Positions 16,310 through 24,482 of a stretch of DNA of 44,281 bases are shown piece by piece (position 1 is the first letter of the stretch; each line of letters starts with the position of its first letter). Origin of the DNA: Ruminococcus callidus (GTDB lineage: Bacteria > Bacillota > Clostridia > Oscillospirales > Ruminococcaceae); contig NZ_JAJFCK010000021.1 of assembly GCF_020709055.1 (NCBI RefSeq), forward strand, positions 1-44,281, given 5' to 3'. The notes under the pieces are model-generated. The model saw nothing but the letters and a program-made list of their open reading frames with translations, made no database searches and had not been told where the DNA came from. The translations under genes were made by a program, and so were the position numbers.

Positions 16310-18718
16310 ATGATGGAAATTGCAGCACACATTCGGGAGACGGACGGCAGAGAGCAGTCGGTGGCAGAACATGCGAAAGGCGTAGCGACGCTGGCGGAGC
16401 GGTATGGCGCAGTCGTTTCGCTGGGCAATTTCGGGAAACTGCTGGGGCTGTTCCACGATGCCGGAAAGCTGAACGCTGACTTCAATCGCTATATTCACGG
16501 CGTGGGAAATTTCCGGCGTGGCGAGATCGATCACTGCTACGCCGGTGCCAAGTATCTCTGCACATTTTCCGATGAGAATTTCCCCAAGAGAAAGAACCCG
16601 TCACGGCTGGCAGCGAGAGTGATTTTATCGCACCACGGTCTGCACGACTGGCTGACGGAGGAGGGCGAGGATTATTTCACCAGGCGCACCGGAAAAACGG
16701 AGCGATATGGGGAGATTTCCGAAAATCTTTCCGACATGCTGGCGGAGCTGGGCAATACCACAGAATCGCTGAAAGATCTGATGCAGTGTGTCATTGCGGA
16801 GTACACGGCGGTTGTGGAGAAGATCAAGGCCATCCTGCCGCCCAAAGGGCAGGACGGAAAGCCGGACAGCCACGCCTTTGAAACCAAGTGCTTTTACTTT
16901 GGGATGCTGGAGCGGTTGCTGGAGTCTGTGCTCATGGATGCCGACCGAGTGGATACGGCGGACTTCATGCACAATTGCCAGACCGAACAGCATTTTGACA
17001 CAGAACCGCTCTGGGAACAGATGGCGCAGAATCTGGAGAAGAAGCTGGCGCAGTTTGCCGATCGGACGGATCCGGTTTCGAAACAACGGCAGGACATTTC
17101 GGAGCGCTGTTTCCGGTTTGCTGACCGTGCAGCGGAACCGGTTGGCGCATGCCGGCTTATCGTGCCCACCGGCGGCGGAAAAACGCTGTCTTCCCTGCGG
17201 TTTGCGATTCACGAGTGCCGGAAATTCAAGATGGAGAAGATCGTTTATGTTGCGCCGTTTATGTCGATTCTGGAGCAGAACAGTAAGGACATTCGGGAAA
17301 TTGCCGGCGCCGAGAACTTTTTGGAACACCACTCCAATGTGCTCGCACAGAAAAAGTCGGCGGAGGAACTTCAGGCGTACGAACTGCGCACGGAGAAGTG
17401 GGATGTTCCGGTGCTGGCAACCACCATGGTGCAGTTTTTGCAGGCGCTATTCGACGGAAAAAACACCTCGGTGCGTCGGATGCACCGCCTTTGCCGGTCG
17501 GTGATCATTTTGGACGAGGTGCAGTCCATTCCCATGAAATGCACGCATTTGCTGAATCTGGCGGTGAATTTCCTGACGAAAATCTGCGGCTGTACCGTGG
17601 TGCTCTGCTCTGCGACACAGCCTCTTCTGGAAAACTCGGAATATCCGATGCTGCTGGACGAGAACAGCAGCATGACCGGGGCATATCAAAAGGATTTCGA
17701 GGTGCTTCGGCGAACCGAACTGATTCCGGTTTCCGGAACATTCTCTTACGATGCAGCAGCGGAATTCTGCTGGGAAAAGTTCTTGGAGCACCAGAGCCTG
17801 CTGGTCGTGGTCAACACCAAGGCATCGGCGCAGGAGCTGTTTCAGCGATTGCAGATGGAACAGGAGCAGTCGGGGCAGCCCATGCAGCTGATCCATTTGA
17901 GTACCCATATGTGTCCGGCGCACCGCAACAAGGTCATCGAGCAGATGCGCAAGGCGCTGAAACAGCATCGGCCGATTCTTTGTGTGACCACGCAGCTGAT
18001 CGAAGCCGGCGTAGATGTCTCCTTTGGTTGCGTGGTGCGCTCCATGGCGGGGCTTTCCAATGCAGCACAGGCAGCCGGTCGCTGCAACCGAAACGGGGAA
18101 CTGAAGCAGCTGGCACCGGTGTACCTGCTGGAACTGTCTGAGGAGAAGCTGGGCAGTCTGGCGGAGATCTCTCTGGCACAGAGCGTCACCAGAACGATTC
18201 TGGACAGCGGGAATTTTGCAGATCTGCTCTCAGTGGAGGCGATGTTCGCCTATTTCAGAAAGCTGCACCACGATTTTGAGAAAGATCACAAACTCTCGTA
18301 TCCGGTGGGAAAGCACGGGGAGGTCACTCTGCTGGAACTTCTCTCCACCGACCGATCCCGTGTGCGGAAGCCGTACCCCTGTTCCAAGTATGCCCTGCAG
18401 GCGTTTGCCACAGCCGGCGCAGCGTTTCAGGTCATTGATGACACGGCGGAAACCGTGATCGTGCCGTATGATGACAGTGCGGAAGAAATGATCTTGCGGC
18501 TGAATGGGGATATCTCGTTTGCAGAGATGCATCAGCTTTTGCGGCAGGTGCAGCAGTACACCATTTCCGTCTATGCCGGAGAACGGAAAAAGCTGGAGGA
18601 GTCCGGCGGACTGTATCCGCTGCGCTGCGGTGCACTGGCGCTGGAAAAACGGTTCTATGATACAGCAGCGCTTGGTTTGCAGATCGAGGGCGGTACGCAC
18701 GAGTTCCTCGGACTCTGA
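16310..18718 (+). CDS. cas3: CRISPR-associated helicase-nuclease Cas3 (type I-C)
   Basis: 802 residues. It is the effector recruited by Cascade to unwind and degrade target DNA. The N-terminal HD nuclease keeps H21, the H49-D50 pair in LFHDAGK, and SHHGLHDW. The superfamily 2 helicase follows: Walker A VPTGGGKT near residue 285, DEVQ near 400 in place of DEAH, SAT in VVLCSATQP, motif V TTQLIEAGVDVSF, and motif VI QAAGRCNRNG. The length is usual for an HD-helicase fusion. Two adjacent ATGs (16310, 16313) could start it; GAGAGGAG precedes both. It is first in the cas operon, with a 119-base gap before cas5 that contains a second promoter. No key residue appears lost. Confidence 0.97.
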   Translation: MMEIAAHIRETDGREQSVAEHAKGVATLAERYGAVVSLGNFGKLLGLFHDAGKLNADFNRYIHGVGNFRRGEIDHCYAGAKYLCTFSDENFPKRKNPSRLAARVILSHHGLHDWLTEEGEDYFTRRTGKTERYGEISENLSDMLAELGNTTESLKDLMQCVIAEYTAVVEKIKAILPPKGQDGKPDSHAFETKCFYFGMLERLLESVLMDADRVDTADFMHNCQTEQHFDTEPLWEQMAQNLEKKLAQFADRTDPVSKQRQDISERCFRFADRAAEPVGACRLIVPTGGGKTLSSLRFAIHECRKFKMEKIVYVAPFMSILEQNSKDIREIAGAENFLEHHSNVLAQKKSAEELQAYELRTEKWDVPVLATTMVQFLQALFDGKNTSVRRMHRLCRSVIILDEVQSIPMKCTHLLNLAVNFLTKICGCTVVLCSATQPLLENSEYPMLLDENSSMTGAYQKDFEVLRRTELIPVSGTFSYDAAAEFCWEKFLEHQSLLVVVNTKASAQELFQRLQMEQEQSGQPMQLIHLSTHMCPAHRNKVIEQMRKALKQHRPILCVTTQLIEAGVDVSFGCVVRSMAGLSNAAQAAGRCNRNGELKQLAPVYLLELSEEKLGSLAEISLAQSVTRTILDSGNFADLLSVEAMFAYFRKLHHDFEKDHKLSYPVGKHGEVTLLELLSTDRSRVRKPYPCSKYALQAFATAGAAFQVIDDTAETVIVPYDDSAEEMILRLNGDISFAEMHQLLRQVQQYTISVYAGERKKLEESGGLYPLRCGALALEKRFYDTAALGLQIEGGTHEFLGL

Positions 18719-18721
18719 GAT

Positions 18722-18796
18722 TTGTCGAATCTTGTCGAAAAAATTGTTCGTGAAAATAGCTATATTTTGTCATTTTTACTTGACTTTTTTGTCGAA
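18722..18796 (+). promoter_or_regulatory. Three TTGTCGAA direct repeats before cas5c
   Basis: TTGTCGAA occurs at 18722-18729, 18732-18739 and 18789-18796. The first two are exactly 10 bases apart, one helical turn, and the third lies between the -35 and -10 boxes of the cas5c promoter. This arrangement suggests a regulator site; the regulator is unknown. Confidence 0.5.
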
Positions 18797-18808
18797 TTAT
18801 GATATGAT
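18780..18808 (+). promoter_or_regulatory. Internal promoter for cas5c-cas2
   Basis: TTGACT (18780-18785) and TATGAT (18803-18808) with a 17-base spacer, 29 bases before ATG 18838. It would let the Cascade and adaptation genes be expressed separately from cas3. Confidence 0.7.
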
Positions 18809-18837
18809 GCAGAAGAAAGTGAAAGGAGGTGTTGTCC

Positions 18838-19596
18838 ATGGTTCAGAAAATGGTTCATCGAAATACCATTGAGTTTCATGTGTGGGGAGATTATGCCTTA
18901 TTTTCCGACGTGCTCACCAGAGCATCCGGAGAGAAGTGTTCCTATGACATCCCGACCTATGAAGCGCTGAAAGGAATCACACACAGCATTTACTATAAGC
19001 CAACCATTGTATGGAAAATCGATGCGGTTCGCATTATGAACCGCATTCAGACGGAACGAAAGGGAATCCGTCCCCTCAAATATGGAGAGGGCGGAAATGA
19101 TCTGGCGTACTACACGTATCTTCGCCAGGTCAGCTATCAGGTGCGGGCGCACTTTGAATGGAATGAGAATCATCCCGAATTGGCGTGCGACCGCAACGAG
19201 AACAAGCACCATAACATTGCAAAGCGTATGGTGAAGCGTGGCGGAAGACGGGACATCTTTCTGGGAACCAGAGAATGTCAGGGCTACGTAGAACCGTGTG
19301 TCTTTGGCAGCGGAGAGGGCTACTATGACAACAGCGGGGAGATTCCGTACAGCTTTATGTATCACGGAATCACCTATGCAGACGAGGCGGTGCTTCCGGA
19401 GGACAAGGATCAGATGACGGTGCGGTTCTGGAAGCCGGTGATGCAGGACGGCGTGATCCAGTTTCTTCCGCCGGAGGAGTGCACGTTTAAACGTCACATC
19501 AAACCCATGGCAATCAAGAAGTTCGGCAGAGATGAGGGCAATTTCATCGGGCTGGACGAGTTCGCAGGAGGTGAGGCAGATGAGCTGGGCGAATGA
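18838..19596 (+). CDS. cas5c: Cas5c (Cas5d), pre-crRNA endonuclease and Cascade subunit
   Basis: 252 residues from ATG 18838 with AAAGGAGGT upstream. In type I-C there is no Cas6; Cas5c cuts the repeat RNA at the 3' base of its hairpin and then stays on the 5' handle. The N-terminal RAMP strand reads NTIEFHVWGDYALFSD. The family landmarks SYDIPTYEALKGI, YYKPTIVWKID, LRQVSYQVRAHFEW, GGRRDIFLGTRECQGYVEP and the C-terminal FKRHIKPM are present. It overlaps cas8c by 17 bases, so the two are translationally coupled. It could also act on the orphan repeat RNA at 30025-30056. Confidence 0.96.
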   Translation: MVQKMVHRNTIEFHVWGDYALFSDVLTRASGEKCSYDIPTYEALKGITHSIYYKPTIVWKIDAVRIMNRIQTERKGIRPLKYGEGGNDLAYYTYLRQVSYQVRAHFEWNENHPELACDRNENKHHNIAKRMVKRGGRRDIFLGTRECQGYVEPCVFGSGEGYYDNSGEIPYSFMYHGITYADEAVLPEDKDQMTVRFWKPVMQDGVIQFLPPEECTFKRHIKPMAIKKFGRDEGNFIGLDEFAGGEADELGE

Positions 19597-21451
19597 ACTG
19601 TATCAGATCTTTGAGAATTTCCATGACCGGACAGATTTTTCAAAGCGAATGCTGCCCATTTCACATTCTACCGCAAAAGCGCAGATCGAAATCACGATTC
19701 GGGAAGACGGAACATTTTCCAGTGCAAAGCTGGTTGAAAAGGAAGATTCCGAAACTGTGATTCCTGTGACAGAAGATTCCTGTACAAGAACGAGTGGTGT
19801 AGTTCCTATGCCATACGCAGAGAAGCTTCCTTATATCGCCGGGGATTACGGTGCATATACCGGAAAATCCAACCAGGACAAATACAAGGCCTATGTCAAA
19901 CAGCTGGCGTCCTGGGATGCCAGCGAGTATACCCATCCGTCGGTGCATGCGCTTCTGCTGTATGTTCAGAAGGGCTGCATCATACACGATTTGGTGAACA
20001 GCGGTCTGCTGAAACAGAATGAGGATCGCACAAAGCTGTCCGATGAAAAGATCAATGGCATTGCACCGGAGGACGTGTTTTTACGCTTTCGAGTGGACTA
20101 TAAAAATCTGGAGTGTGAGAACTGTACGTGGCGGGACGAGACGCTGCAAAAGTGCTTTATCGCATACCAGCGCAGTCTGCTGCACAATCGGCAGATGTGT
20201 TATGCAACAGGCGAGGAGTGCCTTGTCACCTATAAACACCCTGCCAAAATTCGCAATGCCGGAGATAAGGCCAAGCTGATCTCTGCCAATGATGAGCGGG
20301 GGTTTAGCTACCTCGGACGGTTTTCCACCAAGAACGAAGCATTCTCCATTGGCTATGAGTATTCCCAGAAGATTCACAATGCTTTGAAATGGCTGGTGCA
20401 GCTCAATCGGGGCTTTTTCTGCGGGGATTTGACGGTCATCGTCTGGGCGAGTGCAATGCAGCCAATGCCCAAGGTGGACGCTGCATTTTCTCAGCTGGAG
20501 GATGCATGGGAGGATGAGGACGACGATGACGACTGCGAAGCAATGAAGCCGCTTCCCACCACAGAGCCGATTTATGCCGACTTGGTGCAGAAGATGGTGT
20601 TCCATTATCAGAAGCAGCTGGACATTCACGCCAAGGTCATGGTGATGGGCTTGGATGCGGCAACTGTCGGACGGCTCTCCATTGCCATGTATTCGGAGCT
20701 GGAGGGCTCGCAGTTCCTGAAAAATCTGGAAAACTGGCATCGTTCTGTGGCATGGAAACAGTATGATAGCGTGAAAAAATGCGAGGTGATCGATTCGTTT
20801 CCGCTGTATGCCATTCTTTCCTATGCCTTTGGCGGTGAAAGTGATAATGATAACAAAAAGTTATTGAATGGTCAGATGGTACGATTGCTGCCGTGTGTGA
20901 CGGAGGGGAGAGCAGTGCCGCAGGAGCTGGTGCGCCGTTTGGTGCTGCGTGCATCCAATCCGTATTCGTATCGCAACTCGAAAAAATATGAGCATCAAAG
21001 AGCGCTGGCAATTGCCTGTGCAATGATTCGAAAGAAGAACTTAGAACGAGGGAAAGGAATGACGGCGATGGAACTGGATAGAAATTGTGACGACCGGAGC
21101 TATTTGTTCGGACGGCTTCTGGCAGTGGCGGACAAACTGGAACGTGACACTTATGATAAGGGCACAGAACGTGAGACCAATGCCATGCGGTTTTGGAATG
21201 CGTTTTCTGTTCGTCCCTGCCGGACTTGGAAAACACTGCGGGAACGGCTGATTCCCTATTTCAACAAGCTGAGTGTGAATAGTTCGAGAGATTATCAAGA
21301 AGAAATTCAGAAGATTTGTGAAAAGATGACACCGGAGGTGTTCTCCAGCGGTGCACCGCTGGGACCGCTGTATCTGTTGGGGTACGATCACGAGATGTTT
21401 TATCTTAACCATAATCATCAAAATGCAGAAACGAAAAAGGAGGAAGAATAA
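19580..21451 (+). CDS. cas8c: Cas8c (Csd1), large Cascade subunit
   Basis: 623 residues from ATG 19580, preceded by AGGAGGTGAG inside the end of cas5c. Cas8c recognises the protospacer-adjacent motif and helps load Cas3. It has the Csd1 landmarks PLPYAEKLPYI-like PMPYAEKLPYIAGDY near residue 70, RFRVDY, and LGRFSTKNEAFSIGYEYSQKIHNALKWL near residue 250, and the length is normal for the family. An acidic run (WEDEDDDDDCEAM) lies near residue 315. The last ~127 codons carry an internal start for a separate small subunit, listed as cas11c. Confidence 0.96.
   Translation: MSWANELYQIFENFHDRTDFSKRMLPISHSTAKAQIEITIREDGTFSSAKLVEKEDSETVIPVTEDSCTRTSGVVPMPYAEKLPYIAGDYGAYTGKSNQDKYKAYVKQLASWDASEYTHPSVHALLLYVQKGCIIHDLVNSGLLKQNEDRTKLSDEKINGIAPEDVFLRFRVDYKNLECENCTWRDETLQKCFIAYQRSLLHNRQMCYATGEECLVTYKHPAKIRNAGDKAKLISANDERGFSYLGRFSTKNEAFSIGYEYSQKIHNALKWLVQLNRGFFCGDLTVIVWASAMQPMPKVDAAFSQLEDAWEDEDDDDDCEAMKPLPTTEPIYADLVQKMVFHYQKQLDIHAKVMVMGLDAATVGRLSIAMYSELEGSQFLKNLENWHRSVAWKQYDSVKKCEVIDSFPLYAILSYAFGGESDNDNKKLLNGQMVRLLPCVTEGRAVPQELVRRLVLRASNPYSYRNSKKYEHQRALAIACAMIRKKNLERGKGMTAMELDRNCDDRSYLFGRLLAVADKLERDTYDKGTERETNAMRFWNAFSVRPCRTWKTLRERLIPYFNKLSVNSSRDYQEEIQKICEKMTPEVFSSGAPLGPLYLLGYDHEMFYLNHNHQNAETKKEEE
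21068..21451 (+). CDS. cas11c: Cas11c small subunit from an internal start in cas8c
   Basis: In type I-C systems the small subunit Cas11 is known to be translated from an internal start within cas8c, in the same frame. Here the run GAGGGAAAGGA ends about 9-10 bases before ATG 21068 (an alternative ATG is at 21059). This gives a 127-residue helical protein starting MELDRNCDDRSYLFGRLLAV. The size fits Cas11c. The general mechanism is established knowledge; its use at this exact codon is inference from the strong internal ribosome site. Confidence 0.72.
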   Translation: MELDRNCDDRSYLFGRLLAVADKLERDTYDKGTERETNAMRFWNAFSVRPCRTWKTLRERLIPYFNKLSVNSSRDYQEEIQKICEKMTPEVFSSGAPLGPLYLLGYDHEMFYLNHNHQNAETKKEEE

Positions 21452-21453
21452 TC

Positions 21454-22311
21454 ATGTGTTTGGAACATAAAATTGACTTTGCAGTATTGGTAACCGTCAC
21501 AAACGCCAATCCCAACGGCGACCCGCTGAATGGCAACCGTCCCAGAGAAAACTACGATGGGTATGGCGAGATTTCAGATGTCTGCATCAAGCGAAAGATC
21601 CGGAATCGCCTGCAGGATATGGGTGAAAAGATTTTTGTGCAGTCGGATGACCGCAAGAAGGATGAGTACAAGAGTTTGCGTGATCGTGCAGATCATCATG
21701 AAGTTTTGAAAGCACTAAACAAGGGAAAGAAAACAGACCGCAAGGCATACAGAGAAGCTGCTTGCAAGGAGTGGATTGATGTCCGCAGTTTTGGACAGAC
21801 ATTTGCTTTTAGCGGTGGTATGTCAATCGGAATTCGTGGCCCTGTCACAGTACAGCAAGCGTTTAGCGTTTCGCCGGTGGATATCGTTAGCATGAAAATC
21901 GTAAAGAGCGTAAACGGAGACGGCACCGAACTAAGTAAATCTCCGGACACCATGGGCACGAAGCATATGGTGGAGTTCGGGCTCTATGTCATTAAGGGCA
22001 GCATCAACTGTCAGCTGGCAGTTGATACCAGCTTTACGGAAGAGGATGCGGAGAAGATCAAGGAGGCGCTGCGGACATTGTTTGAAAATGACTGCTCCTC
22101 GGCTCGTCCTGACGGCTCCATGGAAGTTTGCCAGCTCTACTGGTGGAAGCACGACTGCAAGATGCCCAAGTACTCCTCGGCAAAGGTACACCGTTCGCTG
22201 CACGTGGAACTGAAAGAGGGCGTGGAAAAGCCGGCTTCTTTTGCCGATTACAAGGTGACACTGGATTCGCTGGACGGTCTGGAGCCTGAGATCATTGACA
22301 ACATGGCATGA
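21454..22311 (+). CDS. cas7c: Cas7c (Csd2), Cascade backbone subunit
   Basis: 285 residues from ATG 21454 with AAAGGAGG upstream, two bases after the cas8c stop. Cas7 polymerises along the crRNA spacer. The N-terminal RAMP strand and signature are clear: FAVLVTVTNANPNGDPLNGN, then ISDVCIKRKIRNRLQD. The thumb and palm region includes SFGQTFAFSGGMSIGIRGPV and the family's YVIKGSINC. It ends with an ATGA overlap into cas4. Confidence 0.97.
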   Translation: MCLEHKIDFAVLVTVTNANPNGDPLNGNRPRENYDGYGEISDVCIKRKIRNRLQDMGEKIFVQSDDRKKDEYKSLRDRADHHEVLKALNKGKKTDRKAYREAACKEWIDVRSFGQTFAFSGGMSIGIRGPVTVQQAFSVSPVDIVSMKIVKSVNGDGTELSKSPDTMGTKHMVEFGLYVIKGSINCQLAVDTSFTEEDAEKIKEALRTLFENDCSSARPDGSMEVCQLYWWKHDCKMPKYSSAKVHRSLHVELKEGVEKPASFADYKVTLDSLDGLEPEIIDNMA

Positions 22312-22970
22312 GTTACGCAGAAGAGGAGTACCTGCAACTTTCCGGCATCCAGCACTTTCTGTTTTGTCGGCGGCAGTGGGCGCTGATTCATATGGAACAG
22401 CAGTGGAGCGAGAATTACCGCACCATAGACGGTGATATTCTGCACCGCAATGTCCACGACAGTGACAAGCGGGAAAAGCGTGGGAATCTGCTCATTGTGC
22501 GGGCGATGAAGATCTCCTCGGCACGTCTGGGACTGAGCGGCGAGTGCGATGCCGTGGAGCTGCGCCGAAGCGCCAAGGGTGTTTCCATATTTGGACAGGA
22601 GGGGACGTTTTCTGTCACACCCATTGAGTACAAACGTGGCGCGCCCAAAGAGGATTTGTGCGATCTGGCACAACTCACGGCGCAGGCCATGTGTCTGGAG
22701 GAGATGCTCTGCTGTGAAATACCGGCGGGCTATCTGTACTACGGCGAAACCAGACATCGGCTTCGGGTGGAACTGACGGAAGAACTGCGGCAAACTGTGG
22801 AATCCGCAGCAGCCGAGATGCATGCGCTCTATGCACGGCGACATACCCCAAAGGGAAAACGTACTAAGGCGTGCAATGCGTGTTCCATAAAGGACCTCTG
22901 TCTGCCGGTGATCTGCGGAAAGAAAACTGCGACTGGATATTTGCAGGACATGCTTGGGACAATGGAGTGA
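22308..22970 (+). CDS. cas4: Cas4 exonuclease for spacer acquisition
   Basis: 220 residues, coupled to cas7c by a 4-base ATGA overlap. It is a RecB-type nuclease with an iron-sulfur cluster that trims prespacers and sets their orientation by PAM. The first cluster Cys is in FLFCRRQWALIH. The remaining three are in the C-terminal CNACSIKDLC. Nuclease motifs include HRNVHD, GLSGECDAVEL (Asp) and VTPIEYKRG (Glu-Lys). The length is normal for stand-alone Cas4. Confidence 0.95.
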   Translation: MSYAEEEYLQLSGIQHFLFCRRQWALIHMEQQWSENYRTIDGDILHRNVHDSDKREKRGNLLIVRAMKISSARLGLSGECDAVELRRSAKGVSIFGQEGTFSVTPIEYKRGAPKEDLCDLAQLTAQAMCLEEMLCCEIPAGYLYYGETRHRLRVELTEELRQTVESAAAEMHALYARRHTPKGKRTKACNACSIKDLCLPVICGKKTATGYLQDMLGTME

Positions 22971-22976
22971 TGCAAA

Positions 22977-24005
22977 TTGAAAAAGCTGTTGAATACGCTT
23001 TATGTCATCAACCCGAACTCCTATCTTTCGCTGGACGGCGAAAATGTTGTTGTTCAGCAGGAAGAGGGACAAAAGCGTGTGCCGCTGCACATCTTAGAGC
23101 GAATCATCACATTTGGATACACAGGTGCCAGTCCGGCGCTCATGGGCAAGTGTGCGGAGGACGGGCGGGAACTGGTCTTTCTGACCAGTTCCGGACGGTT
23201 TCTGGCGAGAGTGCAGGGAACTGTCAACGGAAACGTGCTCCTGCGCCGGCAACAGTACCGGACGGCGGATGATGCCGATGCCAGCTTGAAGATTGCACGG
23301 AATATGATCGCTGCAAAGCTGTTTAATAGTCGGTGGGTTTTGGAGCGTATGATTCGGGATCATGGACCGAGAATTGATGCGGAACGATTCCGGCAGAAGT
23401 CACTGCTCTTGAAAGAGGCAGTTTCTCTTGCGGCGGAAGCAGACAGTATGGACACGCTGCGGGGCATTGAGGGCGAGGCTGCGACGGTTTATTTTTCGGT
23501 ACTGGATGAGATGATTTTGCGGGAGAAGGATACGTTTTTCTTTCACGGCAGAAATCGGCGTCCGGCGCTGGATTGCGTCAATGCGATGCTGAACTTTGCC
23601 TATACGCTGATGACGAGCATGTGTACCTCTGCGCTGGAATCCGTGGGACTGGATCCTTATGTGGGAATGATGCACACTGACCGTCCGGGGCGGCCATCGC
23701 TGGCGCTGGACCTGGTGGAGGAATTCCGTGCGCTGTGCTGCGACCGGTTTGTTCTGACGCTAATCAATCGTGGTATGGTTCAGAAGAAGGACTTCGAACA
23801 GCAGGAGGATGGTGCAGTGCTGATGACTGATGACGGACGGCGCACTTTTTTGCAGGCATGGCAGAAGCGAAAGGATGACGTGATTCGCCATCCGTTTTTG
23901 GAGGAAAAGGTGGAATGGGGATTGCTGCCCTATGTGCAGGCGCTTCTTTTGGCGAGGTATTTGCGTGGCGATCTGGACACCTATCCGCCGTTTTTATGGA
24001 AGTGA
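22977..24005 (+). CDS. cas1: Cas1 integrase (type I-C)
   Basis: 342 residues. It starts at TTG 22977, supported by GGAGTGA upstream and by the family N-terminus KKLLNTLYVINPNSYLSLDG. The metal-binding active site residues are present: Glu in LRGIEGEAATVYF, His in GMMHTDRPGRPSLALDLVEEFR, and the acidic residues of the same helix. With Cas2 it inserts new spacers next to the leader. There is a 6-base gap to cas4 and a 4-base gap to cas2. Confidence 0.97.
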   Translation: MKKLLNTLYVINPNSYLSLDGENVVVQQEEGQKRVPLHILERIITFGYTGASPALMGKCAEDGRELVFLTSSGRFLARVQGTVNGNVLLRRQQYRTADDADASLKIARNMIAAKLFNSRWVLERMIRDHGPRIDAERFRQKSLLLKEAVSLAAEADSMDTLRGIEGEAATVYFSVLDEMILREKDTFFFHGRNRRPALDCVNAMLNFAYTLMTSMCTSALESVGLDPYVGMMHTDRPGRPSLALDLVEEFRALCCDRFVLTLINRGMVQKKDFEQQEDGAVLMTDDGRRTFLQAWQKRKDDVIRHPFLEEKVEWGLLPYVQALLLARYLRGDLDTYPPFLWK

Positions 24006-24009
24006 TTGC

Positions 24010-24300
24010 ATGCTGGTGGTTGTGACCTATGATGTCAATACGACGAGTAAAGAGGGGCAGAAACGATTGCGCCGAGTGGCAAAGATTTGTGTGAATGTCG
24101 GGACAAGAGTGCAGAATTCTGTGTTTGAGTGCCACGTGAATGCAGCGGAATGCCGTCTGCTCAAACAGCGGCTGACGGATGCCATCGATACCGAGAAGGA
24201 TAGCCTCCGGTTCTACTATCTGGGGAATCAGTATCAGACAAAAGTGGAACATATCGGCGCAAAGGAAACCATCGATGTGGAGGAACCGCTTTTGTTCTAA
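24010..24300 (+). CDS. cas2: Cas2 adaptation protein
   Basis: 96 residues from ATG 24010. The ferredoxin-like start LVVVTYDVNTTSKEG has the conserved Asp after the first strand. The second half reads RFYYLG..YQTKVEHIG, as in I-C Cas2. It is the structural partner of Cas1 in the integration complex. It is the last cas gene and is followed by the array leader. Confidence 0.97.
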   Translation: MLVVVTYDVNTTSKEGQKRLRRVAKICVNVGTRVQNSVFECHVNAAECRLLKQRLTDAIDTEKDSLRFYYLGNQYQTKVEHIGAKETIDVEEPLLF

Positions 24301-24482
24301 GAAAACGCTCCGGTGCGAACCCTAAGCGCACAAAAAAAGCAGGAGGGATTCGCACCCGCTTTTTCGTAAAAAAATCAGAAAAAAAGTATTTTTTCTGACA
24401 TGGAGAAGTGTATCTGTGTTCTTTTTTGTCAAAATTGCATTTGCTCTGCTGAGTTTTAAGCGGAAAGCTGTGTAATTTTGCT
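24301..24482 (+). other. CRISPR leader with competing hairpins
   Basis: This AT-rich stretch between cas2 and the first repeat is the expected leader. Its first part holds two mutually exclusive pairings. GGTGCGAACCCT (24312-24323) pairs with AGGGATTCGCACC (24344-24356), and AAAAAGC (24334-24340) pairs with GCTTTTT (24358-24364), with GAGGG/CACCC inside. The second ends in T residues and may stop cas transcripts. I see no clear consensus promoter in the remainder, although one must lie in or near it for the array. Confidence 0.75.
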
